Positions 43,379 to 50,590 of a DNA stretch of 64,000 bases are shown here, piece by piece. How positions within the stretch are numbered: the first letter of the stretch is position 1; every line of letters begins with the position of its first letter. The DNA comes from CALNBC01 sp040768925 (lineage in GTDB: Bacteria; Bacillota; Clostridia; Christensenellales; CALWSW01), in NCBI GenBank assembly GCA_040768925.1, contig JAXGLZ010000002.1, positions 1-64,000 of the forward strand. Reading direction: 5' to 3'. The notes below the pieces were generated by a model. It was not told where the DNA came from, made no database searches, and worked only from the letters and a program-made list of their open reading frames with translations. The position numbers and the translations under genes are program-made.

Positions 43379-43552
43379 ATGCCAGATTACAAAGAAATGT
43401 ATTTAAAATTGTTCAGAGCTTCCGAACAGGCTATCAATCTTCTGATTGCGGCACAGCAAGAATGTGAGGAGCTCTACATATCCGCGCCGCAGCAGGAATT
43501 CCAAGTGATTCCATTACCGCAAAAAGCGAAAAGGGCACCGGATGAGGAGTAA
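43379..43552 (+). CDS. 57-aa protein of the XRE switch module
   Basis: ATG 43379 is used because the earlier in-frame start at 43361 falls inside the -10 box. GGTGAG precedes it. The sequence (MPDYKEMYLKLFRASEQAIN, then LLIAAQQECEELYIS) is mainly one amphipathic helix with an acidic C-terminus. I recall similar short proteins next to compact XRE regulators in clostridial mobile DNA; function unknown. It is transcribed from the operator-controlled promoter at 43335. Confidence 0.65.
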   Translation: MPDYKEMYLKLFRASEQAINLLIAAQQECEELYISAPQQEFQVIPLPQKAKRAPDEE

Positions 43553-43610
43553 TTCCAAACCACGCTCTTGCAGATAAAAACATGACTTCCCCGGAAGGAA
43601 GACATATCTT

Positions 43611-43670
43611 TTTAGATCGAAGTGAAGTTATAGAGTTTTGAGAAACCAAGTAATATCAATGATTTGCAGA
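43611..43670. repeat. 60-bp direct repeat, right copy
   Basis: Partner of 42931-42990, 70 percent identical without gaps. It lies between the 57-aa gene and the unknown gene at 43751. It may be a degenerate attachment-site pair or a duplicated intergenic region. Confidence 0.55.
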
Positions 43671-43750
43671 CAAACGGCAAGTGGTATTTTCATTTCATTA
43701 TTTTCAAAACTAATCAAGCATTTTTTCCGAAGGGCATGATCTACCCTATT

Positions 43751-44407
43751 CTATTTACGTTCCAAATTACTTGATGCCAATTTAATCTGAGGTGCTTGAA
43801 GTCTTATTAGGCTTTCTCTTGAAAAATCTTTGTAGGTTGTTTCAATCAAATTTCCTATATCGTCTATTTCTTTGCAAACAAATCGCCATGTAAATTGCAT
43901 AACCTCCTGCAACCCTTGTCCAGCTACATAATAATCAAGCATGGCTCTATTCCAAACCACAGACGGAGGACCACCAAAGATACGTTCGCCATTACTACAT
44001 ACTACCAAAAATGCAGTTGCTTGCAGCATACCGCTCTCGTCATGGTCAAAATGCTTATCCCTCATTTTTTCAAATTCAACAAACTGCTCCATCATTTGCT
44101 CGTTATCTGAAAACACAATTTTTTTATCTAACTTGCTTCTGGCATTACTATATTTAAAACATTTCATACAATTATTTAGGCCTGCAATAAAAAGGCCTTC
44201 ATTTATTGTGTTATCTTTATCTATAGAAATACTCCTTAAAAAATCGATTCCTTGCTCAATGTCCGCTTTATGAAGAAAAAGATCAATAAACTGTTTGCGG
44301 TTAGGATTATCTTCAGGAATTTCAACGGGCATAGAATTTACATCAAACGGACCCTTTACTATAAATCTACCACTTTCTTTATCGATTGATACTTGATAAT
44401 CTATCAC
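43751..44407 (-). CDS. Unknown protein with HEPN-like motif
   Basis: 218 aa from GTG 44407 (AAGGAG 9 bp upstream; ATG 44416 would touch that site). I do not recognise the family. A central segment FEKMRDKHFDHDESGMLQAT (about residues 115-134) resembles the R-x-K-H-x-x-H stretch of some HEPN-type proteins (RNKHxxHD). The rest is mixed helix and strand with no membrane segment or signal peptide. AT-rich codon use contrasts with the flanking genes. It lies directly downstream of the tRNA-Pro 3' end, a common site for foreign DNA. Confidence 0.6.
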   Translation of the reverse strand: MIDYQVSIDKESGRFIVKGPFDVNSMPVEIPEDNPNRKQFIDLFLHKADIEQGIDFLRSISIDKDNTINEGLFIAGLNNCMKCFKYSNARSKLDKKIVFSDNEQMMEQFVEFEKMRDKHFDHDESGMLQATAFLVVCSNGERIFGGPPSVVWNRAMLDYYVAGQGLQEVMQFTWRFVCKEIDDIGNLIETTYKDFSRESLIRLQAPQIKLASSNLERK

Positions 44408-44535
44408 AAGTAACATCTCCTTAATTTGTTTTATCGAATAAAGTATAGCAGTTATCTGTAATCCTGTCATTCAATTTTACTTCGGAGTATCCTTATAGAA
44501 CTTGCTACCTACAAACCAACATAAATCTAGGCAAA

Positions 44536-44568
44536 GCAAAAAACCGCCGAAAAAAAATCGACGGTCTT
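44536..44568 (-). terminator. Terminator of tRNA-Pro
   Basis: On the minus strand ACCGTCGA pairs with TCGGCGGT (one T-G wobble) around a T-rich loop, followed by TTTTTTGC. Confidence 0.7.
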
Positions 44569-44571
44569 CAT

Positions 44572-44648
44572 TGGTCGAGGTGACAAGATTTGAACTTGCG
44601 ACCTTCTGGTCCCGAACCAGACGCGCTACCAAGCTGCGCTACACCTCG
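44572..44648 (-). tRNA. tRNA-Pro (anticodon CGG)
   Basis: 77 nt with encoded CCA. Acceptor arms CGAGGTG/CACCTCG, D arm GCGC..GCGC, anticodon stem TCTGG/CCAGA with loop TTCGGGA (anticodon CGG), T arm GCAAG/CTTGT with one G-T pair and loop TTCAAAT. It reads proline codon CCG. A promoter lies 13 bp upstream and a terminator directly downstream, so it is a single-gene unit. Confidence 0.95.
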
Positions 44649-44660
44649 ACAACGAATATT

Positions 44661-44689
44661 ATTTTACCTTGAAAGAGAGGTCGTGTCAA
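44661..44689 (-). promoter_or_regulatory. tRNA-Pro promoter
   Basis: On the minus strand: TTGACA (44684-44689), 17 bp, TAAAAT (44661-44666), 12 bp before the tRNA 5' end. Confidence 0.8.
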
Positions 44690-44964
44690 GTATTCGCGCC
44701 CGTGATCTTTTCGATTGAAAATCATCTCTTCCACTTCAAAGAAAAGGGCGTAAAACGTCGGAATCCGCGCGCGGAAAAGCCCGCTCTAAACCATGCAGAA
44801 TGCGTAAATTGGCGTGGAATCCTTTTACAAAACTTCAAAACGGAGCGGTCAGAAGCCTAATGCCGGAAAGAGCACTGGTTAAAAAAGTATGCGGGCCAAG
44901 CTTTGCTTTTAACGATTCCCAAAACAATACGCAGATCGGACTACGCAGGGGAGGGAAGCGGCAG

Positions 44965-44998
44965 GAACAAAAAACAGGACGAAGAAAAGCGTCCTGTT
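44965..44998 (-). terminator. Terminator of the rplS operon
   Basis: On the minus strand AACAGGACG (44990-44998) pairs perfectly with CGTCCTGTT (44973-44981), followed by TTTTG. It lies 15 bp after the rplS stop. Confidence 0.85.
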
Positions 44999-45012
44999 CT
45001 GTTTGAAAAGGC

Positions 45013-45363
45013 TTACTTGCCGATACGCTCTTTGACCTTCGCGGCCTTGCCGACGCGGTCGCGCAGGTAGTAAAGCTTTGCCCTGCGAACCTTGCCATGG
45101 CGGATGACATCGATGCTGCCGATGCGGGGGCTGTGCAGCGGGAAGGTCCTTTCGACGCCGATGCCGTAGGAAATACGGCGAACGGTGAAGTTCTCGCGGA
45201 TGCCGCCGCCCTGGATTTTGATCACGATACCCTCGAAAGCCTGAAGCCTTTCGCGGCTGCCTTCAACGACCTTGACGAATACGCGAACGGTGTCGCCAAC
45301 TTCGAGCTTGGGCAGATCGGAACGGAGCTGCTCCTTTTCAAGAGCCTGAATCAGGTTGGACAA
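45013..45363 (-). CDS. rplS: 50S ribosomal protein L19
   Basis: 116 aa, the normal L19 length. MSNLIQALEKEQLRSDLPKL opens the protein, and VGDTVRVFVKVVEGSRERLQ, FEGIVIKIQGGGIRENFTVR and LHSPRIGSIDVIRHGKVRRA are diagnostic. TTG 45363 is chosen because AGGAGG lies 9 bp upstream and it gives the family start. L19 sits at the 30S-50S interface. It has its own promoter (45443-45471) besides read-through from trmD, and is the last gene of the ylxM operon. Confidence 0.96.
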   Translation of the reverse strand: MSNLIQALEKEQLRSDLPKLEVGDTVRVFVKVVEGSRERLQAFEGIVIKIQGGGIRENFTVRRISYGIGVERTFPLHSPRIGSIDVIRHGKVRRAKLYYLRDRVGKAAKVKERIGK

Positions 45364-45442
45364 TGGTGGGTTCCTCCTTTCCTCATAGACGTTCATTACT
45401 CAAAATAGAGCGAGCAGAGGACCGTCCGTAGTCACGATTGGG

Positions 45443-45471
45443 ATTATACCATCCCGAGCGGGGCGATGCAA
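45443..45471 (-). promoter_or_regulatory. rplS promoter
   Basis: On the minus strand: TTGCAT (45466-45471), 17 bp, TATAAT (45443-45448). It leaves a leader of about 70 nt before the L19 start. Confidence 0.75.
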
Positions 45472-45491
45472 GAAAAACTTGGCCAAACGGC

Positions 45492-46229
45492 TTATTTTTG
45501 CTGTTCCTGGTCGTGCTGGGCGAGCAGCCGAAGATCCGCTTTCGAAAGCTGCGCGCGCGCAAAAAGGTCCGGCCTGCGCTCCCTGGTGATCAAAAGGGAT
45601 TGCAGCCGCCGCCATTCCTTAATTTTTTTGTGGTGCCCGGAAAGCAGCACCTCCGGAACGGTCATCCCGCGAAAATCCGCGGGCCGGGTGTAGTGCGGGT
45701 ATTCCAGCAGCCCATCGTTGAAGGACTCCTCCTCGGCGGAGCCGACGCTGCCCAAAACGCCGGGAATAAAGCGGGCGACGCAGTCGATCAGCACCATTGC
45801 CGGCAGTTCGCCGCCGGTCAGAACATAGTCGCCGACGGAGATTTCCTCGTCGATGAGGGTTAATATCCGCTCGTCGATCCCCTCATAATGTCCGCAAAGC
45901 AGAACGAGATGCTCTTCGGCGGAAAGGCTCCGCGCGAGCGCCGGGGTAAGGAGTTTTCCCCGGGGGGAGAGAAAAATGGTCTTCGGCTTTGGCAATTTGC
46001 CGCCGATCACGGCCTGGATGCAGTCAAAAACGGGCTGGGGGGACATCACCATTCCGTTCCCGCCGCCAAAGGGCGCGTCGTCCGTCTGATGGTGCTTGTT
46101 ATCCGCGCAGTCCCGGATGTTGTGCAGCCCAAAGGATAGCAACCCGGCGCTTTGGGCCCGGCCAAGTATGCTGGAATCCAAAACTGGGGGGAACATTTCC
46201 GGGAAGAGGGTGAGTATGTCAATCCTCAT
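45492..46229 (-). CDS. trmD: tRNA (guanine-37-N1)-methyltransferase
   Basis: 245 aa. It methylates G37 next to the anticodon using S-adenosylmethionine, preventing +1 frameshifts. SPOUT knot motifs are visible: LLCGHYEGIDERILTLIDEE and SVGDYVLTGGELPAMVLIDC, with IPGVLGSVGSAEEESFNDGL following. N-terminal MRIDILTLFPEMFPPVLDSS is typical. The start overlaps the rimM stop by 11 bp. The usual trmD-rplS neighbourhood is kept. Confidence 0.96.
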   Translation of the reverse strand: MRIDILTLFPEMFPPVLDSSILGRAQSAGLLSFGLHNIRDCADNKHHQTDDAPFGGGNGMVMSPQPVFDCIQAVIGGKLPKPKTIFLSPRGKLLTPALARSLSAEEHLVLLCGHYEGIDERILTLIDEEISVGDYVLTGGELPAMVLIDCVARFIPGVLGSVGSAEEESFNDGLLEYPHYTRPADFRGMTVPEVLLSGHHKKIKEWRRLQSLLITRERRPDLFARAQLSKADLRLLAQHDQEQQK

Positions 46230-46746
46230 AAAGGGCTACCTCTTTCAAGACCTCCGCGTCCAGCATGATCCGCTTGGCGTCCGTATCCACAAGGGTCAGA
46301 AGCTTTTTGAGCGCGGGTACGAGAACGGTCTTTCCGCCGTCCGACCGGATGGAATAAACGTCGTTCGCGCCGGTTTCCATGACCTCCTCAAGAATCCCCA
46401 AAGGATTTCCCAAAGAATCCCAAACGCCGCACCCGATCATATCGCAAACAAAATAGCGATCCTTTGGGGGCTTGATCGCGTGTTTCCGGTCCACGCAAAG
46501 GTAGCGACCGCGCAAGGCTTCCGCGGCGTCCCTATCCTCCACGCCGGCAACGGTGCAGTAAACCGCGTCTTCCCGGACGCTGGCGCACAAAAGGGCGCGC
46601 TTTTCATAGCCGCCCTTTGCGCCTTCAAGATAGATCTCGCTGAGCTGCGTAAAGCGGCGGGGATCGTCGGTCAGGGGCAGAACCTTCAGCTCGCCCTTGA
46701 TTCCCTGGGGCTTCAGCACGACCCCGATTCGAAGGTATTCGGTCAT
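46219..46746 (-). CDS. rimM: 16S rRNA processing factor RimM
   Basis: 175 aa. It binds ribosomal protein S19 during 30S head assembly. The N-terminal barrel (about 1-90) starts LRIGVVLKPQGIKGELKVLP with LTDDPRRFTQLSEIYLE. The C-terminal PRC-barrel (about 95-170) has YFVCDMIGCGVWDSLGNPLG and the family end VLVPALKKLLTLVDTDAKRI. Its start overlaps the stop of the KH-domain gene by 4 bp and its end overlaps trmD. Confidence 0.93.
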   Translation of the reverse strand: MTEYLRIGVVLKPQGIKGELKVLPLTDDPRRFTQLSEIYLEGAKGGYEKRALLCASVREDAVYCTVAGVEDRDAAEALRGRYLCVDRKHAIKPPKDRYFVCDMIGCGVWDSLGNPLGILEEVMETGANDVYSIRSDGGKTVLVPALKKLLTLVDTDAKRIMLDAEVLKEVALYED

Positions 46747-46970
46747 ATGATCTCCAGCACGTAATTCTTGTCCTGCTTGACGGAGGCGGCCTTGAGCACC
46801 CGCCGGATCGCCTTTGCGATGCGGCCCTGCTTGCCGATGATCTTTCCCATGTCCTCCGGAGCGACGGAAAGCTCAAGGATCACGCTGCGTTCGCCCTGGC
46901 GGGAGGTGATCTTGACCTCGTCCGGCTTGTCCACCAGGCTCATGGCGATGAATTGAACCAGTTCTTCCAT
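46743..46970 (-). CDS. khpA: KH-domain RNA-binding protein
   Basis: 75 aa from ATG 46970 (GGGGG before it). A single KH domain with the RNA-binding loop IIGKQGRIAKAIRRVLKAAS (GxxG at GKQG). The family (KhpA/YlqC) works with KhpB on small RNAs and cell-elongation genes in Gram-positives. Location between rpsP and rimM is the standard one. Confidence 0.9.
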   Translation of the reverse strand: MEELVQFIAMSLVDKPDEVKITSRQGERSVILELSVAPEDMGKIIGKQGRIAKAIRRVLKAASVKQDKNYVLEII

Positions 46971-47009
46971 TGGAACGCCCCCTTTCGTGGGTTCGGCGCT
47001 CATCGGGGT

Positions 47010-47258
47010 TTAGCCCTCAAAAGCGCCGTTCTTCTTGAGCAGTGCGCGGACGGTATCGGAAGGCTGCGCGCCGTTCTTCATCCATTCCTTCGCGCGGTCG
47101 ACGTCGACGCTGACGGTCACGGGATCGGTAAGGGGGTTGTAATAGCCGATCTCTTCGATGCAGCGGCCATCCCTGGGGAAGCGGGAGTCCGCGACGACGA
47201 TGCGGTAGAAGGGCGCTTTCTTTGCGCCCATGCGGCGGAGTCTGATCTTTACAGCCAT
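47010..47258 (-). CDS. rpsP: 30S ribosomal protein S16
   Basis: 82 aa, normal length. MAVKIRLRRMGAKKAPFYRI and VVADSRFPRDGRCIEEIGYY are the conserved S16 opening; DRAKEWMKNGAQPSDTVRAL closes it. It helps fold the 5' domain of 16S rRNA. GGAGG lies before the ATG. It lies 69 bp downstream of ffh. Confidence 0.96.
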   Translation of the reverse strand: MAVKIRLRRMGAKKAPFYRIVVADSRFPRDGRCIEEIGYYNPLTDPVTVSVDVDRAKEWMKNGAQPSDTVRALLKKNGAFEG

Positions 47259-47327
47259 TGTGAGTATTCCTCCTGATTGTTTCGAATATCGAATGATTCT
47301 ATCGTGTCGGCCGAGCCGTCACAAGCG

Positions 47328-48653
47328 TTAAAATGGAAGCCGCAAGCCTTTTTTGCCTTTTTTCCCAAAGCCGGAAAACTGCTTCATCATCTTTTTGGTT
47401 TGGTCAAACTGGTTCAGCAGGCGGTTGACGTCCTGAATCTGCATTCCGCAGCCCTTGGCGATGCGTTTTCTGCGGCTGCCGTTGATGATGTCCGGGTTTT
47501 CGCGCTCCGCCCTGGTCATGGAAAGCATGATCGCTTCCGTCCGGGCAAGGGATTTTTCATCAAACTGGACGTTGGCAAGCTTGTTCCCGCCGGGTATCAT
47601 GGAAAGCAGGTCCTGCATGGAGCCCATGTTTTTCATCTGCTGCATCTGGCCCAAAAAATCGTCCAGCGTGAAGCGGTTCTGGGCCATCTTCTTGGCAAGG
47701 TCCGCGGCCTGCTTTTCGTCGAAGCTGGCCTGGGCTTTTTCGATCAAAGAGAGCACATCCCCCATGCCCAGGATGCGGGAAGCCATCCTGTCCGGGTAAA
47801 AGGGCTCGATATCCGTGAGCTTTTCGCCGATTCCCGAAAATTTGATGGGCTTGCCGGTGACGGAACGGACGGAAATCGCCGCGCCGCCCCGGGTGTCGCC
47901 GTCCAGCTTGGTGAGGATCACGCCGGTGACGTTTAGCATCTCGTCAAAGGTCTTGGCGACGTTGACGGCGTCCTGGCCGGTCATGGCGTCCACGGTGAGC
48001 AGAATCTCAGTGGGGGAAAGGGCGGCTTTCAGGCGGACGATCTCGTCCATCATTTCCTGGTCAATGTGCAGCCGTCCAGCGGTATCCACGATGACGAGGT
48101 CGCAGGCGGTGCGCTCCGCTTCCTTCAAAGCGAGGAGGGCGGTTTCCACCGGGTCGGCCTGGCCGCGTTCAAAAACCGGCAGGCCCAGCTTTTCGCCCAC
48201 GATCTGCAGCTGCTTAATGGCTGCCGGGCGGTAAATGTCGCACCCGACCAAAAGCGGCGAACGGCCGTATTGCTTTTTGACGTATGCGCCAAGCTTGCCG
48301 CACATCGTGGTCTTTCCCGCGCCCTGAAGGCCCACGAGCAGAATGATCGTCGGCGGTTTCGGCGAGAAGGTCAATTTGGTCTGGCCGCCGCCCATCAGGG
48401 CGGTCAGCTCCTCGTTGACGATCTTGATGACCTGCTGGCCGGGGGTCAGGGATTCGAGCACCTCCGCACCGACGCAGCGGTCGGAAACGGATTTAATAAA
48501 GGACTTGACGACCAAAAAGTTGACGTCGGCCTCCAAAAGCGCCAGCTTGACCTCGCGCATGGCTTCTTTGATGTCTTTTTCGTTGAGCTTGCCGCGGCCG
48601 GTCAGCTTTTTGAAAACGCCCTGAAGTTTTTCGGAAAGGCCCTCAAAAGCCAT
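47328..48653 (-). CDS. ffh: Signal recognition particle protein Ffh
   Basis: 441 aa. It binds signal peptides and 4.5S/6S RNA and targets nascent membrane proteins to FtsY. Order: N domain (1-85), G domain with P-loop VGLQGAGKTT (107-116), VGCDIYRPAA, VDTAGR and TKLDGDTRGGAA, then the Met-rich M domain (about 325-430, MQQMKNMGSMQDLLSMIPGG). ATG 48653 gives the family start MAFEGLSEKLQGVFKKL and overlaps the ylxM stop by 11 bp. Confidence 0.97.
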   Translation of the reverse strand: MAFEGLSEKLQGVFKKLTGRGKLNEKDIKEAMREVKLALLEADVNFLVVKSFIKSVSDRCVGAEVLESLTPGQQVIKIVNEELTALMGGGQTKLTFSPKPPTIILLVGLQGAGKTTMCGKLGAYVKKQYGRSPLLVGCDIYRPAAIKQLQIVGEKLGLPVFERGQADPVETALLALKEAERTACDLVIVDTAGRLHIDQEMMDEIVRLKAALSPTEILLTVDAMTGQDAVNVAKTFDEMLNVTGVILTKLDGDTRGGAAISVRSVTGKPIKFSGIGEKLTDIEPFYPDRMASRILGMGDVLSLIEKAQASFDEKQAADLAKKMAQNRFTLDDFLGQMQQMKNMGSMQDLLSMIPGGNKLANVQFDEKSLARTEAIMLSMTRAERENPDIINGSRRKRIAKGCGMQIQDVNRLLNQFDQTKKMMKQFSGFGKKGKKGLRLPF

Positions 48654-48978
48654 GGTCGTCCTCCCATAAAGCGTTGATTTTGTTGACGCAGTGCAGCACC
48701 TTTTCCGGATCGTCCGCCGAATCGAGCAGTTCATTCAAAAGCGCCTTCTGCGCATAGAACTTTTTCATCAGGCCGAGCTTTTCATCGGCGTCCGAAAGCT
48801 GGGTTTGGGCGCGGAGCAGGCTGTCCCGCACGGCCTGGCGGCTGACGCCGAACTGCTCGGCGATCTCGCCCAGCGAATAATCCGAATTGTGGTAAAGATC
48901 CATGTAATCCCGCTGCCTGTCCGTCAAAAAAGGGCCGTAAAAATCCAGCAGCAGGGAGGTATGGAGGTCTTTTTGCAT
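48643..48978 (-). CDS. ylxM: YlxM/p13-like HTH protein
   Basis: 111 aa from ATG 48978 with GGGGAG upstream. A sigma-70-region-4-like helix-turn-helix (about residues 18-65): LTDRQRDYMDLYHNSDYSLG, EIAEQFGVSRQAVRDSLLRA. The family is found just before ffh in Gram-positive bacteria and affects the SRP pathway. Its stop overlaps the ffh start, indicating coupling. First gene of the operon, 49 bp after a consensus promoter. Confidence 0.9.
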   Translation of the reverse strand: MQKDLHTSLLLDFYGPFLTDRQRDYMDLYHNSDYSLGEIAEQFGVSRQAVRDSLLRAQTQLSDADEKLGLMKKFYAQKALLNELLDSADDPEKVLHCVNKINALWEDDHGF

Positions 48979-49026
48979 AGCCGGTACTCCCCTGGCTGTA
49001 AAGGCATTCCCCTTTACACCTTGGCA

Positions 49027-49055
49027 ATAATACATCGCAAACGGCGGATTGTCAA
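49027..49055 (-). promoter_or_regulatory. Promoter of the ylxM-rplS operon
   Basis: On the minus strand: TTGACA (49050-49055), 17 bp, TATTAT (49027-49032), a near-perfect sigma-A promoter. Confidence 0.85.
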
Positions 49056-49133
49056 GTTTTTTTAAATTCCAGAAAGGAGAAAAGACGAATCATACGGTTT
49101 TGTGATATAATCCCATAAAACACAAAAAGGCGG

Positions 49134-49688
49134 GTGAAAGGCTTGTCGGAACTGATCAACAACACCGGGATTCTGGAAATCCAGGAGCTCGCGTTCCTTG
49201 CGGCTATGCCGGAACCCTACAGGACCATCCTGGTTTACACGATTTTCATCGCGATGGCTTTTATCGCATGCATATTGCTTGCCTGGGTGCTCAAATTTCT
49301 GCTGAAGTTCATCTTTCACCAGATCCGCTTTTTTGTCTGCCTGGTGGTCGCGATATTGCTCATCGGTTCGTTTTTGATCAAATCGGCGGTTGCCCCTGTG
49401 CAGTCCTTTCTTGCGGAAACCGGGGTTGGGGATGCCATGGCCCTGGCTGTGGATCAATTCAAGGGCCTGTATTCGGACAGCGCGCCCCTTTTAGCGTGGA
49501 GGTTTACGGATATTACCGAGGAAACCGAAAACGCCATGGCCGCTTTTGAAGAAGACGAAGAAGGGCAAAGCAAAGAATCGGACAAGATCAGGATACGCAT
49601 CGACTATCTGCCCGCGGGCTCTGTGGTTGTGGTCTATGACAAAAAGGACCATACTTTCTCGATGGATAAAAATATCGGGAGCGATTAA
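49134..49688 (+). CDS. Hypothetical membrane protein, 184 aa
   Basis: GTG 49134 with AAGGCGGG upstream (a TTG at 49143 is an alternative). Two strong membrane helices lie at about 31-55 and 62-83 (TILVYTIFIAMAFIACILLA; FFVCLVVAILLIGSFLIKSA). The remaining ~100 residues are soluble and acidic (AAFEEDEEGQSKESDK) and end in a small beta-rich part. A -10-like TATAAT lies at about 49105-49110. Family not recognised. It is divergent from ylxM and convergent with the Gly/Cys-rich gene. Confidence 0.7.
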   Translation: MKGLSELINNTGILEIQELAFLAAMPEPYRTILVYTIFIAMAFIACILLAWVLKFLLKFIFHQIRFFVCLVVAILLIGSFLIKSAVAPVQSFLAETGVGDAMALAVDQFKGLYSDSAPLLAWRFTDITEETENAMAAFEEDEEGQSKESDKIRIRIDYLPAGSVVVVYDKKDHTFSMDKNIGSD

Positions 49689-49742
49689 TTTTTAGGGGAA
49701 TGGGAACGGGCCGCTCGTCATGCGGCGGCCCTTCCCGATCGG

Positions 49743-50048
49743 TTAGCAGCAGGGATTTGGCTTGCAGCCGCAGCCACTGCCGATGGTGTTGCCGCAGCCG
49801 CAGCCGCAGCCGCAGCCGCTGTTGCCCAGTCCGCCGCAAAGCAGCAGGAGCAGAATAAGCGTGCAGCAACTGTCGCCGCCGATGCCGCATCCGGTTCCGC
49901 AACTGTTGCAGCCTCCGACGCCTCCGACGCCGCCGCAACCGCCGCCGCAGCCGCCGCCGCAGCCGCAGCCACCGCCGCAGCCTCCGCCGCAGCAATTGAG
50001 GAGCAGCAGCAAGGTGATAAGGCAGCTGCAATCTCCGAAGCAGTTCAT
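49743..50048 (-). CDS. Gly/Cys-rich high-cysteine protein, spore type
   Basis: 101 aa, with GGAGG 6-7 bp before ATG 50048. Cys and Gly make up more than half of the protein: runs such as NCCGGGCGGGCGCGGGCGGG alternate with Leu-rich blocks (LITLLLLLN; LILLLLLCGG). Databases often label such clostridial proteins chorion-class high-cysteine HCB protein 13; the probable setting is the spore surface, where Cys cross-linking is common, but this is inference. The repetitive DNA also leaves long open frames on the other strand, which I reject. It lies between a membrane-protein gene and the pheST leader. Confidence 0.75.
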   Translation of the reverse strand: MNCFGDCSCLITLLLLLNCCGGGCGGGCGCGGGCGGGCGGVGGVGGCNSCGTGCGIGGDSCCTLILLLLLCGGLGNSGCGCGCGCGNTIGSGCGCKPNPCC

Positions 50049-50257
50049 GTGTGACCTCCATAATACGAAGTCCGAAAGCTACGCTTTACGGCTGATTTCA
50101 TAATACTCAGCGGGGAAAAATATGTTACGGGTCAAGGCTTCAAAGGTGGTCATTCGGGCACTGTTTTTGTTTTTTCGGGTATTTTCGGGTATTTTGACGA
50201 AAGATTAAGACAAAATAAAGCCTGCCGGAACGGATGCCTTTTGGGGCGAATCCGCTC

Positions 50258-50286
50258 TTGCGAACCCTTGTCCGCTGTGGTATACT
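50258..50286 (+). promoter_or_regulatory. pheST promoter
   Basis: TTGCGA (50258-50263), 17 bp, TATACT (50281-50286), directly before the T-box leader. Confidence 0.75.
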
Positions 50287-50292
50287 CCGCAT

Positions 50293-50555
50293 AAAATGAA
50301 ATAACTGTGAAGACGGAGAAAAGTAAGCGTTCAAAGTCACCGGAAAGAGAAGAGCGGCCAAAGGCTGGAAGCCGCTTGCGGTGCGGATCGCCCAAGTTCC
50401 CTCCCGAGCATGCGAACTGAAAGCCGTTTTGTTTCGGCCGCGTAGGGGAGCCGGTTCCCGCCCGATAAAGCGGGGCAAAGGCCGTCGTTGTGCGGCGAAT
50501 GCGGGTGGTACCACGGAACGCAGCGTTTCGTCCTGTCGGACGCGCTGTTTTTTTA
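50293..50555 (+). promoter_or_regulatory. T-box leader of pheS-pheT
   Basis: The T-box core GGGTGGTACCACGG (50503-50516) pairs with the tRNA acceptor end. It is followed by the terminator CAGCG..CGTCC/GGACG.CGCTG (50521-50547) and a run of seven T. Uncharged tRNA-Phe should favour the antiterminator and switch on synthetase expression. A TTC triplet at 50397-50399 is a candidate specifier; I could not fold stem I with certainty. About 260 nt, typical length. Confidence 0.88.
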
Positions 50556-50590
50556 TTTTCAGCGAGCATGAATCGATCAAGGAGAATCAA

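Larger units (their letters stand above)
44649..45012. other. 364-bp gap between tRNA-Pro and rplS
   Basis: It contains the tRNA promoter (44661-44689) and the rplS operon terminator (44965-44998). No gene is recognisable between them. Confidence 0.6.

Noticed and set aside
44572..44600. tRNA-Pro 3' end duplicated at 42931 and 43611 as attachment sites
   Set aside because: GGTCG and GTGA stretches are shared, but the match is too short and gapped to separate from chance.
45364..45442. L19 leader RNA upstream of rplS
   Set aside because: A leader of about 70 nt exists, but I could not recognise the conserved fold.
49718..50103. Ala-, Arg- and Pro/Gln-rich readings around the Gly/Cys gene
   Set aside because: They are other-frame products of the repetitive GCC/GCG codons of the Gly/Cys-rich gene, which alone has a good ribosome site.
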